From Anagrus nilaparvatae (Eukaryota; Arthropoda; Insecta; Hymenoptera; Mymaridae), in the NCBI GenBank assembly GCA_022575985.1, contig JAKSXM010000007.1:13890501-13954500 (forward strand): 64,000 bases of DNA, read 5' to 3'. Position numbers and translations under genes: made by a program. The notes below the pieces were generated by a model. The model was not told where the DNA came from. It did not search any database and saw only the letters and a list, made by a program, of their open reading frames with translations. The stretch's first letter is position 1; the number at the start of each line of letters is the position of its first letter. This document shows positions 37,501 to 49,115 of the stretch, piece by piece.

Positions 37501-40500
37501 GTGAATAGAATTTTAACATCTAATAAAGATGATAATTAGAAATTATAAAAATATCAAATTGTATTGATTATACATTGCCCTCAGCTTTGCAGCTTTAGAG
37601 TAAGTAAACATTTTTCATGCATCTGGACCGTAAAACTAAGACCTATGTCAACCGTCGACTTTTTTTCTTTATTTTGACACCGGTTTAATGTTCGTTCAAT
37701 GGATCGACCCACATGATGAAACACATACACAGACACACAAATAAATTATTAATAATGCCATAAAAATTAAAAAAATTAAAAAAATTTTTTTAACCAGCTT
37801 CAAAAACATTTTATAAAATTTTAAAGATACCTCCGTTTAGAAAAAAAAATTTAAGAGAATACGTAAAAATTGGTGCCGAATCGAATACTACAAATTTGTG
37901 ACAATAAAATTTATCGATAGTCTCGAGATATTTCAATTTTTGATAAAAATTTAAAAAAATTTTGGTTCGAACCTGATGATGAAACACACACACACAAATA
38001 AATTTTCCAATATATATAGTATTAAGATTAAGATATAGAGTTTAGCTAACAGAAAATCATGTTGGCAAAGACAATTTTAGCACATGTAAAACATGATTTC
38101 TGTTAGAAATACTTATTTACCTATAATTATATTTCAACATTCTTTAATAAAAATAGATTTTAATTAAATTTGACAAGTACGCTAATTTCAACTCAAAATT
38201 TTAATAAAAAAGAAATCTGAAATTATCTGACTAAGTCTGATTTCATCGGGCTATAATCCAGATCTGGTCAGATCTCGTTAGATTTGATCAGATCTGACTT
38301 ATTTCCCGAGTTAAGTATTTTATGCATATTTTGAGAAACTGTAATCTAGAATTAGTAAAACTATATGAATAAACCTGTAAAAATTTTGCAATAGCCTTGA
38401 CTTCTAAAATCTATAAAGAAGAGTATAGAACCATACAGTATTTAAAAAATATTGAATTTTACAAAATATTCAGTTTTACTTTATTATCAATTTTTGATTA
38501 CTTATTTTAATTAATGAGTTTCCAAAAAACCAATTCCCCTAAATACCAACCAGTTACCTAATACGAATAAAAAAAGAATTACAAAGAAAATAAGAATAAA
38601 TAAAGTGCAAATAATAATTTAAATAAATCCGTATTCAAATATATAATATATCCAATCCGATAAATAATAAGGTAATCTCCGTATAGACATTTGTATTATA
38701 TATTTTGTCGCATATATAAAAATAATAATAATAAATAAAAGAAAAAGCAATATATATTATTCTCTCTCTCTGTGTATATATAATATGCAAGTAAACATTC
38801 TCTTTAATATCAGAAATTCCAAAACCACCACCAATATAATAACAACAGCAATGAATCTCTTCAGTAACACCACCATACCTATATTTATATATGTCATCTC
38901 CGGTATTGTAGAAAATAGTTTTCTATATACACTAGTATTGAGAGAAGAGCTTTATATATATAAACGGGATATAAAATCAGAAATCTGTCATGTTTCTCAA
39001 TATATAAATATAAAAATGTACAAAGGCGAAAAACCGTAAGAGCATAAAAAAAAAAACAATTCATCAATGTGAATATTATATACGTATATTCAATGTTCTC
39101 TTCAATACTGTCATAACGTGAAATGTAGACATAAAAATCAAAATAATAATAAAAAAAGAAAATGCCACGACGAATACAAAATATATATATACAAGGGCTG
39201 AATGTAGGTTATAAGAAGAGACAAATGAAATAAACCGAAAAAAAAGAGACCATTCCAAGAAACAATTGGATGCAGTATAAACCCGCGAAAAATTGTTATT
39301 TTTCTTTTTTTATTTTTTCTATTCACAATTTTCTGTTGTCCTACTTATCTGTCTAAAAAATAAAAAAACTGCTTGTTTTCGTGTTCCTTGTTAGAGAAAT
39401 TGTTATCTCTTGAAGAAAGAGAATGAACAAAAGAGTAAAAAAAACCTGGAAAATCAAAATCCTAAAATATATATATATATATATATAAGAGAGACTGTCC
39501 AATTTTATGTAGTTTTATAGAAAGTAAATACAGAGAAGAAGAAGAAAAAAACGTAGAAATCTTTTGGGGTTGAAATATACGAAACAAAATATATATATAA
39601 AATCGCTTCATCGGAAATAAGTGGAGCGTGTTGAACGGCCGTGGCACTGAAAGCCCGCCGGGAATTTTTCAACAATATATATATTATATATAACCCAAAA
39701 ACACCAAGCCGCACTTACCATACACTTCCGGCTATATGTTATTTCGGATTCTCAAGAGTTATACTACACGAAAACTGAAAATCTATGTAACTTTTTTCTC
39801 TCCTTTCTCTATTTTTTTGAATAATACGTATAATTATTATTATTATTATTAACAATACATAATCAATCAAGTGAAATAAAATATATATTTTTTATCGAGT
39901 AGAGATTATTTGAAAAAAAAATTTCTTACGCTTCAAGATCCATAGATATCTGTATGACGGATCATTTACTGCATTGATTAAGCTTGCAATTTATCTAAAC
40001 GAAGATAAGCGTTAAATTTACTTTTTTTTTTTTTTTAATTTTCTCGTCGTTTCAGGATTTCTTTATTTTATTTCTTATTTGTTGCTTTTATATTCTTAAA
40101 AAAAACGCGAGTTATATATAAAGCATTTAATCGATTGGAAAATTAAATGTATAGATGTAGACAATAGACGTTTAAATAATCGATAGGAAGATACTTAATT
40201 GCTGATTGTAATTAAAATGAAGATAAAAACAGTTTTTTTTAATAATTTTTTCTGATTATTTTAATATAAAAAATACATTTTTTTTTACAAAAATAATGAT
40301 AAATACTTAAAATATTTATTTAGTTTTTTTCTAATAATCTATAAAAATAAAGGCATGTATTTATAATGGAAAATTTAAAATTTATTCATATATAACGATT
40401 ATTTGCATTTTTATGTATTAAATGAATGAATTTTCGATGTTTTTAATCTTTCAAAGTTTTAATGGAAAACACAAAAAAAAAAGATAATAAAAATGTATTA

Positions 40501-41159
40501 TTTATGATTTATTTTTATTTTTATAATAATAATTCATACTATCAATGCATTTTATTAATTTAAAAACAATGTTTTAAATTTATAAGGATTAATGAGAAAA
40601 TTTAATGAATTTTTTTTAATAATTTAAGATATTACTGACATTTATACTCTATTTGTTTTTTTTACCATTTTACCATAAAATTTGTAGAATAAAAAATAAC
40701 ACTGTATTTGTTAAAAATGTAAGAAAGACCAACCAACCACACATTAAAAAAATCGGGTTAATTTTTAAAAGTCAGTTTCGCAGTAGCACAAGGTTCTTGC
40801 TAATAGAAAAACGATATATTGTAAATCCTTCAAAGCAATTAAAGTAACGCTCACTTGTTAAGTGGTGATAAAAACGTACTTTTTTAGTTATATATTGAAT
40901 AGCATAAAAATTTTTAATTTTTAGGTTTTAAGATTTTAATAAAGCAACTAAAAATAAAAAAGGTATGTTTGTAATGCGTTTTAATATTTAATTGTTGGAA
41001 GCAAAATTTAATAGCTTTTGTGTTTACTTAAATGCTTTAATTATACAATATAAAATAATCATTCTATCTGAAACATGGCAAATTAAAGTTTTAAATTTAT
41101 ATAATATACATGGTTAAGATATAATTGTTAAATATTACACTGTATAATAACACAAATAT
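37501..41159. other. AT-rich region, no gene supported
   Basis: AT, TATA and GAGA-type simple repeats. A GC-richer patch at 39620-39735 could, on the minus strand, hold a small GTAAGT...TTTCAG intron, but no coding frame continues across it. Confidence 0.45.
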
Positions 41160-41433
41160 TAATATAAGTTTATAAGTATGCGTGCGTGTGTGCACAGAGA
41201 GAGCACAGAGTGTAAGCGCGTGCCTTTAGAAACGGCGCACAGTGCCGGCAGTCTTAGGACAACTATTAAAGTAGTCACACCTATTAATAATAAAAGTAAA
41301 AGTTTATTGTGCTACTTAATTATCAGTTATAAATTATTTATCCACATCACCTAATTTCCTACCAAATGATAAAAATAATATTAAAATACAGTCCACTCAT
41401 CACCAATAATATATAACGAAAGTAAAATATCAA

Positions 41434-41938
41434 TTGCTGGTCATCAATATAGACGAAATAAAGGCTGTCCAGATTTCTTTTAATGATAAAGTTATTACCA
41501 CACTGTATCGCAATCATAATGCCAAAAGTTCAATCTTTATTGATGAACTAAAAGTATATTTGGATTTAAATAAATACAGAAACCACTATTATATTGGGGA
41601 TATAAATCTTGATATCCTAGACGATAATTTTAGTAAAATAAAATATTCTAAAGACATTGATAATTATGTTAACAATTTTTTAGATGCAGGCTTTCTTCCA
41701 GTAATAAATAGTATAACTAGACCTAACCAAGAAAATGGTGTTACCTGTATTGACAATATTTTCGTTAAAACCAATTGGAAAACGAAAAAAAAAAAATTCT
41801 TATAATTGCAATAATGCTCTTAGTGATCATAATATGATTGCCATAAACATGAAGGTCATGGAACCTGATAACAATAATTCATCTAACTTGTGCATCAATT
41901 ATAAGAATCTATTTAACTCTGTTAGAAATGAAAATTGA
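41434..41938 (+). pseudogene. LINE endonuclease (APE-type) fragment
   Basis: The frame 41434-41805 gives YYIGDINLDILDDN (the GDFN-type active-site block), INSITRP and GVTCIDNIF (the ITR...S.IDNIF block). A frameshift in the A-run near 41790 moves the rest to the frame 41735-41938, with ALSDHNMIAI carrying the SDH catalytic block. The N-terminal part, with the first catalytic residues, is missing. Upstream (41160-41430) no frame continues it. Two Asn/Lys-rich stretches reflect AT drift. Confidence 0.8.
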
Positions 41939-42306
41939 TTAAATCTTTATAATTCTAAAGGTAATAATTTAGCAACTAATGAGTTTGTCAAAACCCTTAA
42001 AAACCATATCAGTAAATAATAATTTAAAGTAAAAAAAAACATCTTAAAAGAAGTGATTAGATTACTAAAAGTCTAATAAAATCATGTCTCACTAAAGAAA
42101 GATTATATTATATGTAAATATGTAAACTGTCTATTATATGGTTATATGTAAACTGTCGTAAAGATATAAAAAATAAAAATAAAGAAATTATTTAAAAAAA
42201 TTATAAAAATATACTTACTCTTCTAATTAATAAAACGAAAAATTCGTCAGTAAATTCTGAAGCCATAATAGTTGTAGTTGGTACCAGTAGTAAAAAATTT
42301 TGAGAA

Positions 42307-43059
42307 TTGGCCATAAAAAAAATCTTTGGAAAAAATAAAAAGATAAATGAAATAATTGTAAATAATAAAAAAATAACTGGTGAAATTAATATTGCTAATA
42401 AAATCAATATTTATTTTTCAAATGTTGGTTTTAACCTTAATAAAAATAAAAATAATAATAATAGTGTAATTAATACTGATATTATACTAATCCAATCTTT
42501 TTTTATTAAGCCTACTGATACTGATGAATTTAAAAAACTTATTAAGAACTAAGTGTCGTATGAAGCTGGCTTGGTTGATGGTATTAATAACAAAGTTTTA
42601 CAGTGTTTGCTTGATTTTATTGCAGACCCTCTAGTATACATCTTTAATCTGGCAATTAGTGAAGGCGTTTTTCCCTCGCACTTCAAAAAAGCTATCATTA
42701 TTCCAATCTTTAAGTCTGGTAATAGATCTTCCACTACTAATAACAGACCGACTTCACTAACTTCAAATATTGCCAAAATCTTTGAAAAGGTAATCAAGAA
42801 TAGATTATTAAATTTTTTAGAAGCTAATTCACTAAAATCAAACAGACAATTTGGATTTAAATCGGGTATATCTACAAATGACGCAATTTCTAATGTGACT
42901 AAATTTGTATATGATAGTTTAGATAATTCAAAAAAACTTTTGGCCATTTTCCTTGATCTGACAAAAGCTTTTGACTGTGTAAATCATAAAGTTATGCTAA
43001 ATAAGCTATATGCAATGGATGTTCCGGGTCTGGCTTATGAATTTGTAAAAGTTACTTGA
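42307..43059 (+). pseudogene. LINE linker and reverse transcriptase, N-terminal blocks
   Basis: The linker frame reads EIIVNNKKITGEINIANKIN and YFSNVG, typical of the stretch before the RT domain. After an in-frame TAA (42550), the RT follows: GLVDGINNKVL (block 1), PSHFKKAIIIPIFKSGNRSS (block 2), NNRPTSLTSNIAKIFEKVI (block 2a, with T for I in RPIS), QFGFKSGIST (block 3) and LAIFLDLTKAFDCVNHKVML (block 4, D..KAFD). The frame ends at TGA 43057, where a frameshift follows. The minus-strand 132-codon frame over the same DNA is a shadow. Confidence 0.85.
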
Positions 43060-43978
43060 AAGATAGGATTCAAAAAGTGAGTGTAAATGAAACCTTAAGT
43101 AATGATAAAACGGTAAGCTATGGGGTACCTGTGAGGGTTCAATCTTGGGACCCATTCTGTTTAATATCTATATAAATGACTTACTTAATATCAATGAAAA
43201 CATTGTACCCTTTGCTGATGATACTGTCATTCTTGTTCAAAGTAAAAATTGGGAATCAACGCAAAATATAGCCAATAGAATCTTAAGCGAGACTTATGAT
43301 TGATTTAAAAATAACCATTTAACTCTGGATGTTAAAAAATCTTGTTAGATGACATTCGCCTTAAGTTTTGATACTATTCCTATAAATACGAATATATCAA
43401 TTTTTGATAGGACTAATGACTTAAGGCTAACTCTAAATACGTGGAATCTACAAAATATCTGGGTATTATAATTGATCAATACTTTCGCTGGGACAAACAC
43501 ATAAGTTATCTGCTTAAACGGACTAGATTTATTATGCTTTTGTTTTACAAGCTTAAGAATATTTTAAGTAGTAATCAACTTAGAGTTATGTATTATGCCT
43601 CTTTTCATTCCATTATATCACACAGTATATTGGATTGGGATGGTGCTATTGATCCGAATATAAATCTAATCAAAAGAATTCAAAACAGATTATTTAAAAC
43701 TATGAATCTAGGTAATAAAAATGATAAAAAAAATTTTTAAAGTCAGGCAAACATTCTATTTCTTTGCTATTAAAAAAGAGATTGTAAATTTAAATAAACT
43801 AATATTGGAAAAAAATGATGGAGATTTTAAAAATAACAGAAATAATATTTTAAAAATTACTAAAAAGATTAAAGCAACTGGGCAAAAATGCTACTCTTTT
43901 TTAATCTATAAGATTTTTAACTCTCTTTCATTAAAGCTTAAGCAATTTAATAACTTTAATGAGGACAGTAAAAGTTAA
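43060..43978 (+). pseudogene. LINE reverse transcriptase C-terminal blocks and thumb/CTD
   Basis: Shifted frames give YLKDRIQKVSVNETLS, then YGVP, then GPILFNIYINDLL (block 5) and VPFADDTVIL (block 6, FADD catalytic pair at 43211-43222). HLTLDVKKSC then reaches a stop. The frame 43441-43740 reads STKYLGIIIDQYFRWDKHI, the post-RT block common to CR1/Jockey-like elements. The frame 43721-43978 completes the C-terminus. Several stops and frame changes show that it is dead. Confidence 0.85.
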
Positions 43979-44070
43979 GCTAATTAAAAAAGTAGCTTGT
44001 TGATTTTGAACTATAATTTTTTCTATTCTTTAAAAATAAATGCATTACAACATACAAATATCCAAATATA

Positions 44071-44497
44071 CACTGTAAAAAGTAACTTCCTTATAAAAAC
44101 AAAAAAATTAGAAAATTTTCGAAAAATTAGTAAATTTTCAAAAAAATTTGTAAGTATTCGATAAAAACCGCAAATTTACTAAATTTAGTATATTATCGAA
44201 AAAATCGAGAATTCTGGATTTTTTTTCGTGCATTTACGAAAAAAGTTGCAAATTCACAATTATCTTTCGTAAATTTACGACTATTTTTTGTAAATTTTCG
44301 AAAAAAAATTGTAAATTATCAATTTTTCTTATGAATTCACAAACAAAAATCGAGAATTCTCGAATTTTTCGATAATAGACTAAATTTAATAAATTTACGA
44401 TTTTTTTCGAATATTTACAAATTTTTTTGAAAATTTACCAATTTTTCGAAAATTTTCTAATTTTTTTGTTAATATAAGGAAGTTACTTTTTACAGTG
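44071..44497. mobile_element. 427-bp TA-flanked MITE inside the LINE 3' region
   Basis: The left terminus CACTGTAAAAAGTAACTTCC is mirrored by GGAAGTTACTTTTTACAGTG at the right. TA lies on both sides (44069-44070, 44498-44499; TATA is also possible). The interior is rich in TTTTCGAAAA and AAATTTACGA blocks that also pair in inverse order. Partial relatives lie at 8877 and 37200. It is non-coding and probably Tc1/mariner-like, judged by the TA target. Confidence 0.88.
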
Positions 44498-44660
44498 TAT
44501 ATAAAAATATTGTTACTATATTGTATTATATTTTCTGTTGACGACAGGCCCATGTACAGACTAAGAATCTCTATGGGGTTGTGGTATTTTAATAATTTAC
44601 CATAATATGTATTTATTGTACATCTGATATGAATAAATAAATAAAAATAACAAAAAATAA

Positions 44661-46261
44661 AAGGTGATACCTTAATAATTAATTTTTAAATACGTACAAC
44701 AAAGCATTCAAAATTAAAATTTAATTTAAAAAAATTTTTTTAACAATATTTAAAGATTTAAATGCTAATAAGTGTACTTGAAAGTAAATATTATTTAAAA
44801 TTTTGATATTTGGAAAATATTGATCTTGTTAACAATCTGTGAATCTTCGTGAAAAGCTTTTTAGTCTCTAATTGATCAAATTTCAATGTTTAAAGCATGT
44901 TGTATCTTACAAACTGTCAACTTTTCAAACTTTAAGTATAACCTTTAACAAAGTTTATGAAGTTAACAATATATTCTACTATCGTATTTCTCGAAAATTA
45001 TAACTTGTCTCTGGTCACGTACAAGATGATCGATTAAAATTTATTTAATTTTTATCAATATTGATATAAATGATACAAGTTAGAAATCAAATTTATTTTT
45101 ATTAGTAAATGCATTATTAAATTTTTAATATAGTCTACACTTTTAACCATTGCTGTCACCAAAATACTGGTTAACAAAATAGAAATTCTTATTTTCCAAA
45201 TCAAAACTCCGCTTGGGGTAAGCAATAAATTACATAAAAAAGTATAATGTAATTAAAGTTATTCTTAAGCTAAAGTATTTTTTCAATCAATTATTTTTGG
45301 CTTAAAAAAATAACGTAACTGCACAAATAAAATTGCTTAATAAGTTACAGAATCTACTTATAAAGTATAAATAAAAAATAATTAGCTTATTTTATATAAA
45401 CAATTTTTTTTCGCTTTGAAATTACAAAAGAAATTGGTAAGAAGATATTTGTCTGACGGTTATCAAAAAGCTATTCTTAACTTTTCGTAAAATTATAATT
45501 ATTTTTCAAACAAATATAAATGATTATTCCAAAACGGCTATTTAAAAGTTTAGAATCATATTTCAATTTTCAAACTCAGTGATTCCAAATTTTCAACTTT
45601 ACGTCTATAAGTTTTCTGGAATAATTATAAACTACATAAGGGAATTCAGCTTAACAATGTAATGTTTAAAAATATTTTTCCATATATGTAAATTAAAACT
45701 AAAAATTTTCAACAATTTTAAAAATAATAATAATAATACTTTTTTATTTAATAAACAAATATTAAAATATGTATAAATATTTACATTTAAATTCATATTA
45801 ATATAAAACAAAAAAGTTTTATATTTATGTAAATTATATAAAATTTTGTGTGTATCCGGAGATAGGGAAGTTTGAGTTTCACCTGTTAAATTTGATGTCC
45901 AAACAAAATTTACTTAAAATTTACATTCATCTATTATAATTACTTAAAATTATGTAAACATCTTTATTTCATTTTTAAATTATTTTAATTATAAGTCTTA
46001 TGAGCATTTTTGTACGATATTTCCGAAAAAATCGTAAATACAAAAAGTTGCTCACGTTTTATAAATCAAATGCTTTGGATTTTTTTCAAAAAAGGGTAAA
46101 AAACAAGTGAGAAAAAATTTTCTTGTGATACTTTTTGTAAAATACAGGTTTTCATGAGTAAAACAAGCCAACCCGCATTAAAATTGGATGGAAACTCGAT
46201 CAAAGCACGCTTTTTTTTCTAGATTACTGTGCCTCGCGTTCTTAAAAGATGAGTAATTATA
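44661..46261. other. AT-rich non-coding region
   Basis: No gene or repeat recognised. Confidence 0.5.
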
Positions 46262-46263
46262 TA

Positions 46264-46511
46264 CACACCAAACCTAAAAGAGTTTTTTGTTACGCAGAAA
46301 ATATTGAATGTTTATTTAATTCTTTAGAGAGGAATTATTTTGAGGTTAATTCTTTTTAAAATATTTATTTTTGTTTTAATTCTTTTTGAACAGAATAAAA
46401 ACAAAAATAAATTTTTTTAAAATAATTAACCTCAAAATAATTCCTCTCTAAAGAATTAAATAAACATTCAATCTTTTCTGCGTAACAAAAAACTCTTTTA
46501 GGTTTGGTGTG
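46264..46511. mobile_element. 248-bp near-perfect palindromic MITE
   Basis: TA|CACACCAAACCTAAAAGAG on the left and CTCTTTTAGGTTTGGTGTG|TA on the right. The arms are about 110 bp and almost identical; landmarks are GTTACGCAGAAA and AGAGAGGAATTATTTTGAGG. The two arms meet across a short AT-rich loop. Near-identity implies a young insertion. No ORF. Confidence 0.9.
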
Positions 46512-47065
46512 TAGTACTATAATTTTAACAAACCTACAAACAATAACTTAAATATCCAAACAAGATAGTTTAAAAATTTGAAATTGTAATACATGCAAAT
46601 TTAAAATTCAATCTACTGTTGATGTTAAAACTTACTAAAATTCTTCATAAATTTAAAACAAATAGTAAAACTACTTCTAAAACAATTAGTTATCTATCAT
46701 ATGATTTATATAACAAAGAAATAACTAAAATTTTCAGTTCAAGATAACTTTATTAATTTAAATAAACTTTTCATTTTCCCCTTTAATAAAAAAAAAAAAT
46801 TCTTATTCAAGTATGACATGTAAAAAAATAAATTAAAATAATAATAATAATAATAGCAATATATCTCGTAACAGTTTGCAAAATTTATTATATTTATTTT
46901 TGCAAAATTTCATCAATATTTTTACACACATCTGTCACAAATATGTGCCTAAAAAATATCGAAAGTATGATTTGGCATATCAAAAAAATGAACAATACTA
47001 ACTCTAATTAAAAAAGTTAAACATAGATTTTTTTTATTGAGATTATTATTATTATTAATATTTAA

Positions 47066-47074
47066 CAGGTAAGT
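47066..47074 (+). promoter_or_regulatory. Candidate recursive splice site (CAG|GTAAGT)
   Basis: TTTAACAG is directly followed by GTAAGT, after a T-rich stretch (TTTTTTTTATTGAG, then ATTATTATT). A juxtaposed acceptor and donor is the ratchet-point consensus known from long Drosophila introns. It is on the same strand as the exon at 33907. This is a short motif, so chance is a real alternative. Confidence 0.3.
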
Positions 47075-48113
47075 AACAAGGGTGTTAACAAAAACGAAAA
47101 TAATCAAAAAATTAGTTCTGTTTATATAGAAAACAATACTTTTTGCTCGTGGATGTAAAGCAAGTAATATACGAAAACTTGAACGCCGAATCTTACATCA
47201 TGTACAAAGATAGGCCAAATATATCGTTAGTACTATGGCTGAGTGAAAATTTTAAGAGAATAACATATCAGTTTTTGATATTTTCACTAACGCCTAATTT
47301 TTTTATTATTCAGTTTATTTGCCATGACAAAAATTAGTAAATTTAGTAAAATTAAAATTAGTAAATTTTTGTACCCTTGATAACAAATATACTATTTTGA
47401 ATTTCAATAAAACGAAAAATTTTAATAAATTTATTAAATGACTATAAAATACGCATTTTAATAAAAAGCTTTTGTTAATTAATCAAAATTATTATTATTA
47501 TTATTTTATGTAAAAGTTAAAATTTTCTATTTTCAATTTAACATATTTTTGTTTTAATATTTGTTTATATACTCTGTAAATACTTCTGTTAATTGAAATG
47601 TATTACTAAATACCAAAACATAACAAACGAATATGCATTTTTTAATTAACTTTAAAAATATATAAAAATAATTCATTTTTAAGTAAAATTTCCAATAATT
47701 ATTTTTATTATTCGTTTTTTTTAATATGCATATGAAATAAACTTCTTTAAAAAACAACTTTAAAACAATCAGCGAGCATAGGAAATTGGAGTGGTTTTTT
47801 TTCAAAGTATCCGGGATTCTTAACGCGCCAGCAGAACTCGAAAATATAAGTAAAAAAAATAAGTTTCAACATTAATTTTTGAGCCCATGATAGCTCTCAA
47901 AAGTTTTTTCTTGACCGACCTTCTTAAAGTTGGGATTTCCTTAATACTTTCAATTTTTCGACTGGTCAAATAGTTTATTAAATTATTTAAAAAATGATAT
48001 CCCATTGTATTTTTTCCCCAGAAATTTGATGGAATAATTTATTTTAGCTTCCGACGTTTTATAGGAGAAAAATCGATTTTAATGATTTTAAGGGTCCTAA
48101 TTTTAAGGAAACT
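47075..48113. other. AT-rich non-coding region
   Basis: No gene or repeat recognised. Confidence 0.5.
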
Positions 48114-48115
48114 AA

Positions 48116-49115
48116 CAAGGGGAGTTCAATACATTTGGAACACCAAATTACACCAAATGGTTATGGATGAATTTTTTATGTTGAAAAAACATGCCGACTA
48201 CCCTCCGTTCCTTCCAATGGGCCTTCTGGGCCTAGAAACACAGGGCTCAATGTTATAAAATAGGATTTTTTGGTAATTTTCAATGAAACGCCAAAACCTC
48301 GCAAGTTAACCAAAACTCTTCTGGTTAGTTTCATTTTTTTGGTTTAAGTATCAGCTTTCATACGCCGTAAACCGCAATTTATTATCACTAATTCTCTCAT
48401 CACTATAGCCAATTAACCAAATGGTCATTTTTGGCTAAAAATGACCAATATTTAAAATGCTGCCAAATTTGTAATTTCTGACGAAAAGGGGTTGTATATG
48501 TTTAAAAAATTTGTACAAGCTTCAAGTTTCCAAAAATTTTTTGCTCGTCTCATTTCCTTGATTCGTTTTTAAGGAATGGCTCTTCAAAGTTAGCATTAAA
48601 AATGAGCTTTTTGAAAAAATCGTAAAATTGGGACTGTGACTTCAAATTATCATATCTGGTTAACAAATAATTGAAAAAAGTAAAGTAAAGAAGTTTTGAA
48701 AACTTGAAGCTTGTACAAATTTTTTCAGACCTATAAAATCCATTTTCGTTAGAAATTACAAATTTGGCAGCATTTTAAAAATTGGTCATTTTTAGCCAAA
48801 ACTGACCGTTTGATTAATTGGATACAGTGATGAGAGAATTAATGATAATAAATTGCGGTTTGCGGCGTATGAAAGGTGATATTTAAACCAAAAATATGAG
48901 ACCAACCAGAAAAGTTTTGATTAACTTGCGAGGTTTTGGCGTTTCATTGAAAATTACCAAAAAATCCTATTTTATAACATTGAGCCCAGCGTTTCTAGGC
49001 CCATAAGGCCCATTGGAAGGAACGGAGGGTAGTCGGCATGTTTTTTCAACATAACAAACTCATCTATAACCATTTGGTGCAATTTGGTGTTCCAAATGTA
49101 TTGAACTCCCCTTGT
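48116..49115. repeat. 1.0-kb palindrome P4
   Basis: ACAAGGGGAGTTCAATACAT at the left mirrors the right end at 49096-49115. Symmetry passes through ATGCCGACTACCCTCCGTTC, the ACCTCGCAAG block, and CCAAATGGTCATTTTTGGCT to a centre near 48615. TAA follows and precedes the ends (a possible 3-bp duplication). It is the stand-alone counterpart of the inner module of P3, with more arm-to-arm differences, so it may be older. No ORF. Confidence 0.92.

Larger units (their letters stand above)
41160..44660 (+). mobile_element. Decayed non-LTR retrotransposon (LINE)
   Basis: Ordered remains: a GC-richer 5' segment (41165-41265), endonuclease (41434-41938), linker (42307-42552), reverse transcriptase (42553-43320), post-RT C-terminal region (43441-43978), and a 3' tail with GGCCCATGTACAGACTAAGA and TGAATAAATAAATAAA (about 44545-44645). 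It has at least five frameshifts or stops. No gag-like ORF1 is visible. A MITE at 44071-44497 has inserted in the 3' region. Domain order and motifs fit the APE-type Jockey/CR1-like group; the clade is not resolved. Confidence 0.85.

Noticed and set aside
39620..39735. Minus-strand GTAAGT...TTTCAG pair in a GC-richer patch, possible small intron
   Set aside because: The joined sequence soon meets stops and no family is recognisable.
42549..42947. 132-codon minus-strand open frame
   Set aside because: It is antisense to the clear LINE reverse transcriptase.
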